From a bacterium (lineage in GTDB: Bacteria > Auribacterota > UBA3054): 44,085 nt of DNA. A program made the translations under genes and the position numbers. Positions 16,459 through 25,591 of this stretch are shown piece after piece (the first letter of the stretch is position 1; every line of letters begins with the position of its first letter). The stretch spans positions 1 through 44,085 of the forward strand of contig JAFZXZ010000027.1 of NCBI GenBank assembly GCA_017616555.1. Reading direction: 5' to 3'. The notes under the pieces are model-generated. The model made no database searches, was not told where the DNA came from, and saw only the letters and a program-made list of their open reading frames with translations.

Positions 16459-18605
16459 TGTCTTTGGTGCGTAAGATCTTCTTTTATCTTTTGTGCGCTC
16501 TGGGTTTCTGCGCTTCTTCCATGTACGTCTGGTCGTATCTTTCCCAGTCGCAGAATTCCTTAAGGACGGTGGTCTTCGGCCTCTATCTCATCATCATCAT
16601 GCTGGCGATGATCAGCTGGAAGACGGCGGTCATGACTTTTATTTTCTGCCTTCCGCTTTTCAACACTTTGCCGACGATCCTTGGCATAGAGAAGCTCTGG
16701 CCGCCTTTCAACTTCAATCTTCTCTTCCTCTCCGGGCTCACCACGGCTTTTCTTGTTTATGTTGTGACTGGTCTGCCTTTGAATCCCAAGAGCCGCCACC
16801 ACAGGGGGCTTGCCGCAACGCCGTACGATCTTCTCTGGTTCGTTTTCGCGGTCCTGATCATTTTGGGAATGATCATTGGCGCCTGCCGCTATGAGAACGT
16901 CTTCTCCTTAGGTTTCTACAGGGAGCTGCCAGGAAAGCTTTTGGGCATTCCTTTCGCCTCCCAGACCGAGAACGTGCTCTGCTACACCAAGGCCATGCAG
17001 TTTATTTCCATGATGCTGGCTTTCTATTTTGTCGCATCCGTCCTAAAGGATCAAAAGGACGTCTATCTTGTACTGAGGCTTCTCATCGGCGCAGCCGTTA
17101 TCGTCTGCATCTACGGCGTCTGGCAGAACAAGACCAAATTGTTTTTGGTCGGCATTCAGGAGTTTTTCGGACGTATCAACGCGACCTTCAACGGTCCTGA
17201 CTCCGCCGCCACCTATTACCTCGTGATGGGCATATTGGCGTTTTCCGGCTTCTGGTTCGCGAAAAAGATCGTGCATTATCTGACGCTCATTTTCCTTTTC
17301 GCGCTTTCCTTCGTCTGTCTTTACCTTACCGAGACCAGAACAGCGGTCTATGCTTTCGGCTTGGCGCTTTTAGTAATGTTCATAATCGTTGTGTCGCGCA
17401 GCAGGAAGCTCTTGAAGCCGGTGCCGTATGTTCTGGCGCTTATGGGTTTGCTTTTGTTTTTCGCTCCGGCCAACGATATGACGCTTCCCGGGAGCTGCAC
17501 GCTGAAAGCCTTGAAGAGTCAGCGTCTCGTCCAGGGCCTTGACAAAATGAAGATAGAGCCGAGAAGGATAGACGAACTGCTCTCCTTCCGTTCCTATCAC
17601 TGGTTTGCTGCGCTTCAGGCCATAAAGGACGCGCCTGTTTTCGGTCATGGTCTGGGGACGTTCGATAAACTCTACAAAGACTACAAGACGACCCGCGACG
17701 GATACAAGAGCGCCTTCGCCCACAATCTCTATCTCGACTATTGGGTCGAGATGGGGCTTCCGGGGCTTTTCGTCAGCATTTTCTTCTTCCTCTTCTCGGT
17801 CTTTTTGGCTTGGCGCCTGTGGTCCAACGAATGCTGCGGCAAACATGTGCGCAGCCTCTCCTTGGGGCTTATGACCGCCCAGCTTTCCATTGCGCTCGGC
17901 AACCTTTTCTCCAGCAGCCTTTACTATGTGACGGAACTGATGTTCTTGCAGAGCGTTTTCCTTGCGATGCTCGCCTCTCTCTTCAATTTCGTCTATCCTG
18001 CCGGAGAGGGAACATTGAAAGGAGAAGCTGTCTCTTGTCTTGAAAAACTCAAAACGAGCCGGGCGTTCCGTTTTGCCGCAGTTGCGGTTTGTCTCCTGGT
18101 TTTCGGGATCTTCCTTATGCTTTGTCGTAATTCCGCCGCACAGGGCGAGAAGCAATACTACAGCTGCGAACCTTACGATAATCTGGGCCGCATGCTGGAG
18201 TACGGAATACTGCATTACGAATACGACCAGTTCAGCAACAAGTTCGCCCGCACCAGACGCCACGTTTACCGGCCGCTTCAGGTCAACTCCCGCTATCTTT
18301 CGGTCTATCTGAGGGCCAGTCATCCGGACGCCGAACTTAAGCCGGTGCCGGCCAGTTTCTCCGTTAACGGAAAGCTCGCCGGATCCTGCGTGATCTCCAA
18401 CCGCACCTGGAATACTTTCATAATAGACGTAGGCAGGATCGTGCCAGTTTTGACAAACGAGGAGATGGCTGCAAGCGGCAAAAAGATACCCATCAATTTT
18501 GAATTGATCTCCGGCCGCATGTGGAATCCCCTTGATTGGAATCCTCAGGAACAGAACATCAAGTACGGCGTGGACCTCGGCACCATTCTCCAGGGCCTTT
18601 TCTAA
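16458..18605 (+). CDS. Second Wzy/O-antigen ligase-like protein with extracytoplasmic C-terminal domain
   Basis: A 715-residue protein. The first about 560 residues are polytopic with a large loop carrying the Wzy_C signature (R-S-Y-H-W-F-A-A-L, D-A-P-V-F-G-H-G-L-G-T-F, A-H-N-L-Y-L-D-Y-W-V-E-M-G-L-P-G-L). After a last TM near 545-565 there is an unusual soluble tail of about 150 residues that looks beta-rich, predicted to face the periplasm. The start at 16458 overlaps the previous TGA and has GGAGGG at 16447-16452. A longer reading from 16410 lies within the glycosyltransferase gene and is rejected. It probably polymerises or ligates the EPS repeat unit, with the tail binding glycan or a partner. 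Confidence 0.87.
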   Translation: MSLVRKIFFYLLCALGFCASSMYVWSYLSQSQNSLRTVVFGLYLIIIMLAMISWKTAVMTFIFCLPLFNTLPTILGIEKLWPPFNFNLLFLSGLTTAFLVYVVTGLPLNPKSRHHRGLAATPYDLLWFVFAVLIILGMIIGACRYENVFSLGFYRELPGKLLGIPFASQTENVLCYTKAMQFISMMLAFYFVASVLKDQKDVYLVLRLLIGAAVIVCIYGVWQNKTKLFLVGIQEFFGRINATFNGPDSAATYYLVMGILAFSGFWFAKKIVHYLTLIFLFALSFVCLYLTETRTAVYAFGLALLVMFIIVVSRSRKLLKPVPYVLALMGLLLFFAPANDMTLPGSCTLKALKSQRLVQGLDKMKIEPRRIDELLSFRSYHWFAALQAIKDAPVFGHGLGTFDKLYKDYKTTRDGYKSAFAHNLYLDYWVEMGLPGLFVSIFFFLFSVFLAWRLWSNECCGKHVRSLSLGLMTAQLSIALGNLFSSSLYYVTELMFLQSVFLAMLASLFNFVYPAGEGTLKGEAVSCLEKLKTSRAFRFAAVAVCLLVFGIFLMLCRNSAAQGEKQYYSCEPYDNLGRMLEYGILHYEYDQFSNKFARTRRHVYRPLQVNSRYLSVYLRASHPDAELKPVPASFSVNGKLAGSCVISNRTWNTFIIDVGRIVPVLTNEEMAASGKKIPINFELISGRMWNPLDWNPQEQNIKYGVDLGTILQGLF

Positions 18606-18629
18606 GACAACAAACAAAAAGGAATCATC

Positions 18630-19115
18630 ATGTTATCGACCGCTTCCAAGATCGTATCGAGAGAAGAACTGGCCAAATGCTGCGAAGAACTGCGCAAAGA
18701 GGGCAAGACTATCGTGACCTGCAACGGAAGCTTCGACCTTTTCCATTACGGTCACCTGTGCTTCCTTGAGGAAGCCAAGGCTCAGGCGGACGTTCTTATA
18801 GTCGGCCTCAATTCCGACAGCTCCATAAAGCAGTACAAGAGCCCCTTGCGTCCAATTATCGGCCAGGAGCAGCGTGCCGCGCTTCTCTCCGCTCTTTCCA
18901 TCGTAAGCTACGTCCACATCTTCGACGAGACCGTGCCCATGCCTTTTTTGGAAGTTGTGAAGCCCAATGTGCACGTCAACGGCTCCGAATACGGCGAGGA
19001 CTGCATCGAGGCCCCGACTGTCAAAAAGTACGGCGGCCGCATCCACTTGATGCCCAAGGTCGCGGGCCTTTCCACTACCGGGCTCATTGAACGCATAAGG
19101 AATCTCCCCCTCTGA
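18630..19115 (+). CDS. rfaE2: RfaE2-type ADP-heptose synthase nucleotidyltransferase domain protein
   Basis: A 161-residue cytidylyltransferase-fold enzyme equal to the C-terminal domain of HldE. It would make ADP-glycero-manno-heptose (or a related NDP-sugar) from the 1-phosphate. Motifs: G-S-F-D-L-F-H39-Y-G-H42, G-L-N-S-D-S-S-I-K, and the C-terminal P-K-V-A-G-L-S-T-T-G-L-I typical of RfaE2. The usual V-K-G is V-N-G here. The kinase half (HldE-N, GmhA, GmhB) is absent from the window, so the substrate assignment is by family only. It starts 24 nt after the Wzy-like gene and overlaps the next start by one base. It suggests that heptose or a related sugar enters the EPS or LPS core. Confidence 0.85.
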   Translation: MLSTASKIVSREELAKCCEELRKEGKTIVTCNGSFDLFHYGHLCFLEEAKAQADVLIVGLNSDSSIKQYKSPLRPIIGQEQRAALLSALSIVSYVHIFDETVPMPFLEVVKPNVHVNGSEYGEDCIEAPTVKKYGGRIHLMPKVAGLSTTGLIERIRNLPL

Positions 19116-20818
19116 TGAAAAAAGCCGCCTTCATTATTTTTGCGCTTTTTGTCCTTGCTGTGGCGGCTCTCGTCGCCCATCACTTCTATATGGAAGAAAA
19201 GGCGGACAAGGAACTGGCGAAAATGAACGAAGCGCGCGTCAAAGAGGAGAAGATTTCAGGCGTTTCCGTCGAAGAGAAAACGCAGGAACAGCCGAAAGAA
19301 TACGAGGAAACTTTCCAGGGCAAGACCGGCGCAAGCTTTGCCTTGCTCTACCGGGAGCAGCCGTCCGTTTTCATCACTGCCGACTCCGCCTACGAACTTT
19401 TCCGCAACTATTACGAGCGGGCCGCGGACGGCGTTTACGGCACCTTCCTTTACGACCAGTACGCTTCCCTCTTCGTCGATCTGGTCGAGAATCTGGAAGC
19501 CCGCTATGATGCGGCGGAAGGTTCCGACCGCATAGCGGTCAGGAACGCCCTGCTCTTCGCTTCCGTTTGCATGAAGATCTGCCTGCCCGAATCAAGAGTG
19601 CCTTCCGCGGTTCAGCGGGAAGTGGATGACGAACTGAAAGCCGTGAAGGAAGCCGCCTTCATCGGAGAGAAAGACGGCAGACTCAGAGACTATACGGTTT
19701 ACGCCTCCTACAAGGAGAAAACCGACACTCCCTGGGGTGCCGCCGCCCTTCTAAGGGCTTACCTCGGCAACAACTATTTCTCCATTGAAGAAGAGGAAAC
19801 GTTTGACAGTCTTTCCATCCTTGCCGACGCACTTTTTTCTAGCGATATTTCCAAAGAGAACTACAGCGAAGCTGTGAAGTATCTCAGAGCCTTCGACGGC
19901 GAGACGAAAGTCATGACCGTAAAGGAGTTTTTTGAGGCGCAGAAGGAAGGCAAAGGAGTAAAACAAACTATTCTCGAAAGATCAAAGACCTCTTTCGAGC
20001 AGCCGCCCTGGAAAGATCCTGTGCACATCGGCGAACCAACGAGCCGCGTCTTTTTCCTGCCACCTCCGGCAGCGCTTCCGGAAAGGACTTTCAGGGAACT
20101 GCACCGCTGGGTCGTCCCGCCGAGCGTCAAGCACATCCTTTACGTCCTTGGTGCGGCGGACGACATCCCCGAAGCGGAAGCAAGCCTTCTCACAGATTTA
20201 AGGGAAGAGCTTAAGGGCCATTTGGGCCTTTCCGAGCGCGCTGTGGCCGCGTCCGGGGCTCTTAAAGACAAAGCGCGAGATCTTCCCTCCGCCTGCTGGA
20301 TCCGCTCCGCGGTTTACAGCGCGGAAAAGCCCGAAGAGATAAGGGAGGAGAGAGACTGGCCGAAGATCAAAACGGTGAAGGTCGAAAAGGAAGCGGAATA
20401 TTTTCGCGCTCTGGCGGCCCTTATAAAAGAATTGAACGAGCTCTATACGGAGCTTGACCTCTACCGCGTGATGTCAAGTTACAAGAAGACGCCTTTGACT
20501 CCCGACCATCTTTTGGAAGCGGAGCAGATCTTCCTTGATCTGGCCGACATGTCCAGGGAAGGCGAAACGGACAGCGAAAAAGCCCTTATGACGGCCAGAC
20601 GCTTCCTTACGCTTCTGGCCTCCGGCAAGAACACCGACACCATTTGGGAAAAAGAAACGACCTTAGGCTTGGAATACAATTTCTTATTGAAGACCGTAGT
20701 CGGCCTTCACAAGCCCGAGCAAACGCTCGTCATTTTCCCGAAAGAAGACAACGCCGCTTACAATGGCGTCCGCTACCGCGTTTTCGAGAAAGAAGAAAAA
20801 GTGCAGGAAGCCAAATGA
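19115..20818 (+). CDS. DUF3160-like secreted or membrane-anchored protein
   Basis: A 567-residue protein with a single N-terminal hydrophobic segment (residues 2-22) and a long largely helical body. [15 protein letters not shown] (near residue 86) and R-D-Y-T-V-Y-A-S-Y resemble the T-D-S-x-x-H and D-Y-S-x-Y signatures I associate with DUF3160, a family of unknown function; the assignment is moderate. It overlaps the rfaE2 stop by one base and the copper ATPase start by 4 nt, so it is part of the same transcript. It is probably periplasmic. I cannot name an activity. Confidence 0.65.
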   Translation: MKKAAFIIFALFVLAVAALVAHHFYMEEKADKELAKMNEARVKEEKISGVSVEEKTQEQPKEYEETFQGKTGASFALLYREQPSVFITADSAYELFRNYYERAADGVYGTFLYDQYASLFVDLVENLEARYDAAEGSDRIAVRNALLFASVCMKICLPESRVPSAVQREVDDELKAVKEAAFIGEKDGRLRDYTVYASYKEKTDTPWGAAALLRAYLGNNYFSIEEEETFDSLSILADALFSSDISKENYSEAVKYLRAFDGETKVMTVKEFFEAQKEGKGVKQTILERSKTSFEQPPWKDPVHIGEPTSRVFFLPPPAALPERTFRELHRWVVPPSVKHILYVLGAADDIPEAEASLLTDLREELKGHLGLSERAVAASGALKDKARDLPSACWIRSAVYSAEKPEEIREERDWPKIKTVKVEKEAEYFRALAALIKELNELYTELDLYRVMSSYKKTPLTPDHLLEAEQIFLDLADMSREGETDSEKALMTARRFLTLLASGKNTDTIWEKETTLGLEYNFLLKTVVGLHKPEQTLVIFPKEDNAAYNGVRYRVFEKEEKVQEAK

Positions 20819-22935
20819 AAAGCTTCGTCTTCTTCGCGCCCGGCATGCGCTGCGCGGGCTGTTCCTCAAAAGTCAAAGCCAGCCTCGACAAACTGGAGGG
20901 CGTAATTAGAAGCGGCGTCGACCCTATCAGCAAACGCTGTATCGTCTATTACGACGAGACGAAAACTAATGAGGAAGCGATCTTAAAAGCTTCATCCGAA
21001 GCCGGCTTTCCCCCAACCACAGACAACCCTTTGAAGAAAAAGGAAAGCCTACTCGTTAAGAACGTGCTTTTCCTTTTCGCCGTAGCCGGCGCCGTTATTC
21101 TCTTCCTGATCGAATGGAACCTCTTCCCCCATCCCGAAAACCATATCGCTGACGGCCTCTTCCAAATGCTTCTGGCTCTGCCCGCCGTAATGTGGGGCGC
21201 GGACATTTTCAAAGGCGCTTATCAAGCGGTCCGCTACGCTCATCCCGACATGCAGCTTCTCGTCGGTCTCAGCACCGGAACGGCCTTCCTTTACAGCCTC
21301 GCGGAGCTCTTACTCTTTTCTAACGGCGCAATAGAGCATCCTCATTACCACTTTTGCGCCAGCGCCATGGTGCTGGCTATCGTCGGTCTCGGCCGCAAGC
21401 TCGAGGACCGCGCCAAAAAGAGCGCCGCTTCGGCCCTGGAGGAACTAAACGACCTTCTGCCAAAATATGCCCACCTTCTTACTGACGGCGTGGAAAAGGA
21501 CATCCCCACCGAGCTTCTGAACGCAAACGATGTTTTGCTCGTCAAACCGGGCGAAAGAGTCCCGGGCGACGGCAGGATCATAGAAGGCCGCAGTTCCTTC
21601 GACGAATCGCTTTTAACGGGCGAAAGCCTTCCCGTCGATAAAGGAGTCGGCGACGCCGTCACAGGCGGCTCTATGAACCTCCTGGGGGCCTTCACGATGA
21701 TCTTGGAGCGCAGCGGCGACCAAACCACGCTCTCCGGCATGGTCCGGCTCGTCGAGGAAGCCAGAACGACCAGGCCCAAAGTCGCTCTCCTTGCCGATAA
21801 GGTCTCCGGGCACTTCGCCCTGGGCGTCATCACGGCAGCAATTATAACGCTCGCAATCTGGTGGCTCGCAAAAGACTTCAACACCGCCCTGCCCTACGCG
21901 CTTACCGTCCTCGTCGTAGCCTGCCCCTGCGCCCTCGGCCTCGCCACTCCGGCCGCCCTGGCCTGCGGTCTCGGCAAAGCGGCCAGCTGCGGCATCATCT
22001 TCAAAGACGCCGCGGCCCTGGAAGCCTTCTCCAAATGCAAAACCATCTTCTTCGACAAGACCGGCACCTTGACGGAAGGCAGGCCCAGAGTCGAAGGCGC
22101 TTATTCCCTCGAGGCCCTGGAAGCCGCGGCTTCTTTGGAACGCTATTCCGAGCATCCGCTTTCTCTGGCTGTTCTGGAAGAAGCCGAAAAGCGCGGCTTA
22201 GCCTTGGCGGATTGTGCGGATTTCCGCGCCATCCCCGGCAAGGGGATCTGCGGAACAAGAGTTTCCGACAACGTTGAACTTAAAGTCGGCACGAAAAGTT
22301 TTTTAAACGAAAACGGAATAGCCTGTCCTGAAGTTCCTTTTGCCATACACGTGGCTGCGGGGAAAGAATACCTCGGCGCTATCAAGATCGTCGATCCTCC
22401 CAGAAAAGAGGCAAAGGAAACGATAGAACAGCTGAAAGAAAGGAACGTCGAATCCATCCTATTGACCGGCGACAGCAAGGAAGCCGCTCTTGAATTCGCC
22501 AAGACCGTTCCGCTCTCAGACGTCAAATACCGACTCCTTCCCGAAGACAAGCTCGCCCTTGTCCGCCAAGCCCAAAAGGAAGGCAAGATCGTCGCCATGA
22601 CGGGCGACGGCATAAACGACGCCCCGGCCCTCAGCCAATCCGACGTCTCCATCTCCCATTACAAGGGCGCCGGCGCGGCGCAGTCCGCCTCCAAGATGCT
22701 GCTTACAAGAGATGACCTCACCGTCCTCGTCACAGCCTACGACCTCTCCAAGCGCACCCTCACCATCATCAAGCAAAACCTTTTCTGGGCGCTCATCTTC
22801 AACCTCATCACCATCCCCCTGGCCGCCGGCGCTCTCTCATCTTTCGGCCTCTCCATGCGCCCCGAAGTCGGCGCCGCCTGCATGGCAGCAAGCTCCCTCC
22901 TCGTCGTCACCAACGCATTGCGCCTCCGCCGGTGA
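20815..22935 (+). CDS. copA: Copper-translocating P1B-type ATPase
   Basis: A 706-residue heavy-metal ATPase exporting Cu(I) across the inner membrane. One N-terminal HMA domain has M-R-C13-A-G-C16. The membrane metal site is C370-P-C372. The phosphorylation loop is D414-K-T-G-T, the nucleotide domain has H447-P, and the hinge is G-D-G-I-N-D at 597-602. The last two helices contain F-N-L-I-T-I-P and M-A-A-S-S, the pattern of the Cu(I) subgroup. ATG at 20815 overlaps the preceding TGA; a longer reading from 20644 lies inside the upstream gene and is rejected. Its presence at the 3' end of an EPS operon is odd. It ends 4 nt from the convergent ORF6N gene. Confidence 0.93.
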   Translation: MKSFVFFAPGMRCAGCSSKVKASLDKLEGVIRSGVDPISKRCIVYYDETKTNEEAILKASSEAGFPPTTDNPLKKKESLLVKNVLFLFAVAGAVILFLIEWNLFPHPENHIADGLFQMLLALPAVMWGADIFKGAYQAVRYAHPDMQLLVGLSTGTAFLYSLAELLLFSNGAIEHPHYHFCASAMVLAIVGLGRKLEDRAKKSAASALEELNDLLPKYAHLLTDGVEKDIPTELLNANDVLLVKPGERVPGDGRIIEGRSSFDESLLTGESLPVDKGVGDAVTGGSMNLLGAFTMILERSGDQTTLSGMVRLVEEARTTRPKVALLADKVSGHFALGVITAAIITLAIWWLAKDFNTALPYALTVLVVACPCALGLATPAALACGLGKAASCGIIFKDAAALEAFSKCKTIFFDKTGTLTEGRPRVEGAYSLEALEAAASLERYSEHPLSLAVLEEAEKRGLALADCADFRAIPGKGICGTRVSDNVELKVGTKSFLNENGIACPEVPFAIHVAAGKEYLGAIKIVDPPRKEAKETIEQLKERNVESILLTGDSKEAALEFAKTVPLSDVKYRLLPEDKLALVRQAQKEGKIVAMTGDGINDAPALSQSDVSISHYKGAGAAQSASKMLLTRDDLTVLVTAYDLSKRTLTIIKQNLFWALIFNLITIPLAAGALSSFGLSMRPEVGAACMAASSLLVVTNALRLRR

Positions 22936-22939
22936 CTCT

Positions 22940-23968
22940 TTAAATTTCTTTATCCGGACTCAAAAGCATTTTGTCAATAACGGGATGTATTAGGTCTGTG
23001 CTTTCAATTACATTTATGGCACATACTTTGTTTCCGCTGTCCTTGCTTGAAGCTCCGCAATGAAATACCTTTTCCTCTTTTGTGCCATAATCCAAAACAA
23101 TAAATCTGTCATGACAGTCCGGGTTTGGTTTGACCTGTATAGTTGGATATTCCTTGTTAAAGTCGGCAATTTCGGATGCAGTTAAGAAATTTTTGCTGCG
23201 TCCCAAACCATTTTCTGTGAACAGAATGACATGTACTCCGATGTTTTTATGTGAAAGCAGATGCAAAGTTTTAATATTCACATAGTCATCAATAACAAAA
23301 ATGCTTCTTTTGGCCCGCATATAAATATCTATATAAGCCATGTCGGATTCCAGCTTCTGTCCTTTATAAATAACAAAATTTTTAAGCTCGGTTCCCAATA
23401 AAAAATTCTCGTTGATTTTCTGAATGTTGTTGTTAATTATCATGATTTTGGAATCTGCTTCGTCTTGCCGCGCGCTTAATTTCCTGGAATCTTCTTCGAT
23501 GGTTTCTCTTAGGATCTTCCATTCGCTTTTGGTTACGAATTGCTGATTCTGTTGAATATAATGCCTCATTTCTCTAAAAGCCCGCATTATGAAAACGCTC
23601 TGCCGCTCCGCAATTTCGCCCTTTAGGATAGTCGCAAGCATATATATTCCTTGCTCGGTAAAAGCCAGCGGTGGCTTTCTGCGTCCCCCCTCTTGCCCTG
23701 CAAAAAAGCTTGAATTTGGTGAAGTCACAATTTGTAACTTCACGGCAACAACCTCATCCTGAGTAAGTTGAAACATGAAATCTTCGGGAAATCGCGCAAT
23801 GTTACGTTTGACTTGCTGATTTAATGTTTTTACCTTGTAACCATACAAAGAAGCAAGATCATAATCCATCATTACTTGCTTGTTTCTGATGGTGTATATA
23901 AGCTTTCCTATGTCCATTTCTTCAATGATCACAGGAACGTTGTTTGCGTTTTCATTAGCTGATTTCAT
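22940..23968 (-). CDS. ORF6N-domain DNA-binding protein with PLD-like C-terminal domain
   Basis: A 342-residue protein. Residues about 13-110 are an ORF6N domain, the DNA-binding module of phage antirepressor-like proteins (V-M-M-D-Y-D-L-A-S-L-Y-G, R-F-P-E-D-F-M-F-Q-L, A-F-T-E-Q-G-I-Y-M-L-A). A coiled-coil stretch follows (about 135-185), then a C-terminal domain (about 195-330) with H-D-R-F-I-V-L-D and H-C-G-A-S-S-K-D-S-G, a PLD-like pattern without the full H-x-K-x4-D. The gene is visibly more AT-rich than its neighbours, which suggests transfer. AAGGAG (minus strand, 23980-23975) precedes the ATG. Its codons 76-84 contain a palindrome of the same family as five copies upstream, so autoregulation or repeat spread is possible. 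Its cellular role is unknown. Confidence 0.85.
   Translation of the reverse strand: MKSANENANNVPVIIEEMDIGKLIYTIRNKQVMMDYDLASLYGYKVKTLNQQVKRNIARFPEDFMFQLTQDEVVAVKLQIVTSPNSSFFAGQEGGRRKPPLAFTEQGIYMLATILKGEIAERQSVFIMRAFREMRHYIQQNQQFVTKSEWKILRETIEEDSRKLSARQDEADSKIMIINNNIQKINENFLLGTELKNFVIYKGQKLESDMAYIDIYMRAKRSIFVIDDYVNIKTLHLLSHKNIGVHVILFTENGLGRSKNFLTASEIADFNKEYPTIQVKPNPDCHDRFIVLDYGTKEEKVFHCGASSKDSGNKVCAINVIESTDLIHPVIDKMLLSPDKEI
23719..23743. repeat. In-gene copy of the ORF6N-associated palindrome
   Basis: A 25-bp palindrome with 11 of 12 arm positions paired around one central base (23731). It lies inside the ORF6N gene and encodes V76-K-L-Q-I-V-T-S83. The only arm mismatch changes a Ser codon (TCA) of the array consensus to Leu (TTA). 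Confidence 0.9.
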
Positions 23969-23983
23969 TAACCACTCCTTTTC

Positions 23984-24339
23984 TTGAGGTCACAATTTGT
24001 GACCTCAAAGCAATTATCTGGATTTCCGTGAAGTCACAATTTGTGACTTCACGGGAACTGTCTGGTTTCACGTGAGTTGAAGCACAAAAAGCCTTCTTGA
24101 AATTCATTTTTCTTCAGGAAAAAACATTTAGATTTCCGTGAAGTCACAAATTGTGACTTCACGGGAACTATCTGGTTTAACGCGAGTTGAAGCATAAAAA
24201 CCTTCTTGAAAAATATTCTTCTCTATTAGATTTCCGTGAGGTCACAATTTGTGACTTCACGGGAACTATCTGGTTTTACGCAAGTTAAAATGCAAAAAAC
24301 ATCTGAATTTCCGTGAAATCACAAATTGTGATTTCACGA
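23984..24339. repeat. Array of five palindromes upstream of the ORF6N gene
   Basis: Palindromes at 23984-24008 (perfect), 24026-24054 (perfect), 24136-24164 (perfect), 24234-24262 (one mismatch) and 24311-24339 (perfect except the terminal pair). All share TCACAA-n-TTGTGA. Inner arms vary symmetrically: GAGGTC/GACCTC in the first, GAAGTC/GACTTC in the second and third, GAAATC/GATTTC in the fifth. From the second copy on, the DNA between them is also repetitive (GGGAACT, ATCTGGTTT, GAGTTGAAGCA, CCTTCTTGAAA), giving degenerate units of about 77-110 bp. The array covers most of the leader of the ORF6N gene. Confidence 0.92.
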
Positions 24340-24348
24340 ACGTTTTGA

Positions 24349-24354
24349 ATTATA
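24349..24354 (-). promoter_or_regulatory. Candidate -10 for the ORF6N gene
   Basis: TATAAT on the minus strand, upstream of all five palindromes, with a poor -35. If used, the transcript would carry a leader of about 370 nt holding the whole palindrome array. A promoter closer to the gene is not excluded. Confidence 0.3.
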
Positions 24355-24455
24355 CATAAGCAGAGGATCATATCATGTGGACGAAAGAAGACATTTTATG
24401 TCAGCTCTTGGATGACATGACTATGCATCGTTGTCACCGCTGTAGCGCGCTTAGA

Positions 24456-24553
24456 GCGGAGAGCGTCATATGCCCCTAAGCGAACTCACGGAGGACGCAA
24501 ATCAAGGCCACGCACGCGTAGTCCGTGAGCGAGGGGCATATGACGCTCTCCGC
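24456..24553. repeat. Hairpin element type A, copy A1
   Basis: Perfect 22-bp outer arms (24456-24477 and 24532-24553) containing CATATGCCCC enclose the conserved type A core. In the core CTCACGGA pairs with TCCGTGAG, ACGC pairs with GCGT, and a 17-nt loop begins AAATCAAGGC. The element lies between the ORF6N array and the CDF promoter. The rest of the gap 23969-24688 holds the palindrome array and the CDF promoter and leader; 24361-24455 shows nothing I can identify. Confidence 0.88.
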
Positions 24554-24577
24554 GTCTTATTTCGCGCGCTACCAGCG

Positions 24578-24607
24578 TTGACTTTTAAACCCCACTAGTG
24601 ATAGAAT
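24578..24607 (+). promoter_or_regulatory. Promoter of the CDF/CorA pair
   Basis: TTGACT at 24578-24583 and TAGAAT at 24602-24607 with an 18-bp spacer ending in GTGA, which gives a TGA extended -10. The start of transcription would be near 24614, leaving a leader of about 75 nt before the GTG start. Confidence 0.65.
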
Positions 24608-24688
24608 AGCGCAGGTCTTTTGGGAAGATAATAGCCCAAAAAGTTTCCCCCCTATAACCCCCCGGCCGCTGGCTAAAGGAGCAAATGA

Positions 24689-25591
24689 GTGCCACCCCTG
24701 ACAGTCCAGACTTACCAAGCCCAACTCAAGCGCGTCACTTGGCTGGGGGTTTTTTGCAATGTTCTCTTAGCATCGCTTAAGATCCTCTTCGGGAAACTTG
24801 GCAGCAGCCATGCGCTGTTTGCCGACGGCATCCACAGCTTAAGCGACCTGATCACCGACGCGGCTTTGCTTTTGGGCTCCCGCTTTTGGAGCGAACCTGC
24901 TGACGAAGCTCATCCTTACGGGCATTCCAAACTTGAGGCGCTGATCACGTTCTTCATCGGCGGCGTCCTGTTTGCCGTAGCGCTTAGGATACTCCTCAAC
25001 TCCGTCGTGACTTTCGGCAGCGAGAATCTGCGCTTCTCCTGGGTGATGGTCGTTGTGGCGGCGGCCTCAGTCATAATAAAAGAATTTTTGTATCAGAAAA
25101 CTTACCGCTTGGGTGTGAAGCTGGAAAGCCAGGCCCTGAAAGCCAACGCCTGGCACCACAGGACGGACGCCCTCAGCTCGCTTCCCGTCCTTATCGTCCT
25201 GCTTCTCACCAGAGTTTTTCCGAAGTGGTATTTCTTAGACAACGTAGGCGGCATACTGGTCTCATTCATGATCTTCTACGCCGCTTTCGAGATCGTGAGA
25301 AGCGCTTTCGACGCGCTGATCGACAAAGGATTGCCTCAGGACAAACTCGAAGCTATAGAAAAGACCGCGCTCTCTGTTCCAGGCGTACTAATGATCCATG
25401 CGGTGCGCTCCAGAGTCAACGGAAGCGTGACTTTCCTCGACATGCACATCCTTGTCGAGAAAGACATGACGGTTTATGAAGGGCACAAGCTTTCCCACAC
25501 AGTCAGGGACCTATTGGTGGAAAAATATTCCTTAAGCGATGTGCTCATACACGTAGAACCCTTTACTGACGAAGAAAAGGAGGAACACTAA
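24689..25591 (+). CDS. Cation diffusion facilitator (CDF) family transporter
   Basis: A 300-residue inner-membrane metal/proton antiporter exporting a divalent cation (zinc, iron, cobalt or manganese; not decided by sequence). It has six predicted TM segments. The transport site residues are H49-S-L-S-D53-x3-D57 in the second helix and H156-H-R-T-D160 in the fifth. H-P-Y-G-H at 75-79 and the cytoplasmic C-terminal domain (about 210-295) are typical. Start is GTG at 24689 with AAAGGA at 24675-24680; an ATG 4 nt earlier is in another frame and stops quickly. The stop overlaps the corA-like start by one base, so the two form an operon. Confidence 0.93.
   Translation: MPPLTVQTYQAQLKRVTWLGVFCNVLLASLKILFGKLGSSHALFADGIHSLSDLITDAALLLGSRFWSEPADEAHPYGHSKLEALITFFIGGVLFAVALRILLNSVVTFGSENLRFSWVMVVVAAASVIIKEFLYQKTYRLGVKLESQALKANAWHHRTDALSSLPVLIVLLLTRVFPKWYFLDNVGGILVSFMIFYAAFEIVRSAFDALIDKGLPQDKLEAIEKTALSVPGVLMIHAVRSRVNGSVTFLDMHILVEKDMTVYEGHKLSHTVRDLLVEKYSLSDVLIHVEPFTDEEKEEH

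Noticed and set aside
23984..24339. Spaced repeats that look at first like a CRISPR array
   Set aside because: Repeats are palindromes at irregular spacing, most of the DNA between them is itself repeated, and there are no cas genes.
24375..24479. 34-codon open frame beginning M-W-T-K-E-D-I-L
   Set aside because: A weak AGAGG lies 8 nt upstream, but the frame ends inside hairpin element A1, so it is more likely a remnant than a gene.
24608..24688. Possible metal riboswitch in the CDF leader
   Set aside because: Only a short TTTGGG/CCCAAA hairpin is visible; I see no conserved features of NiCo, manganese or magnesium riboswitches.
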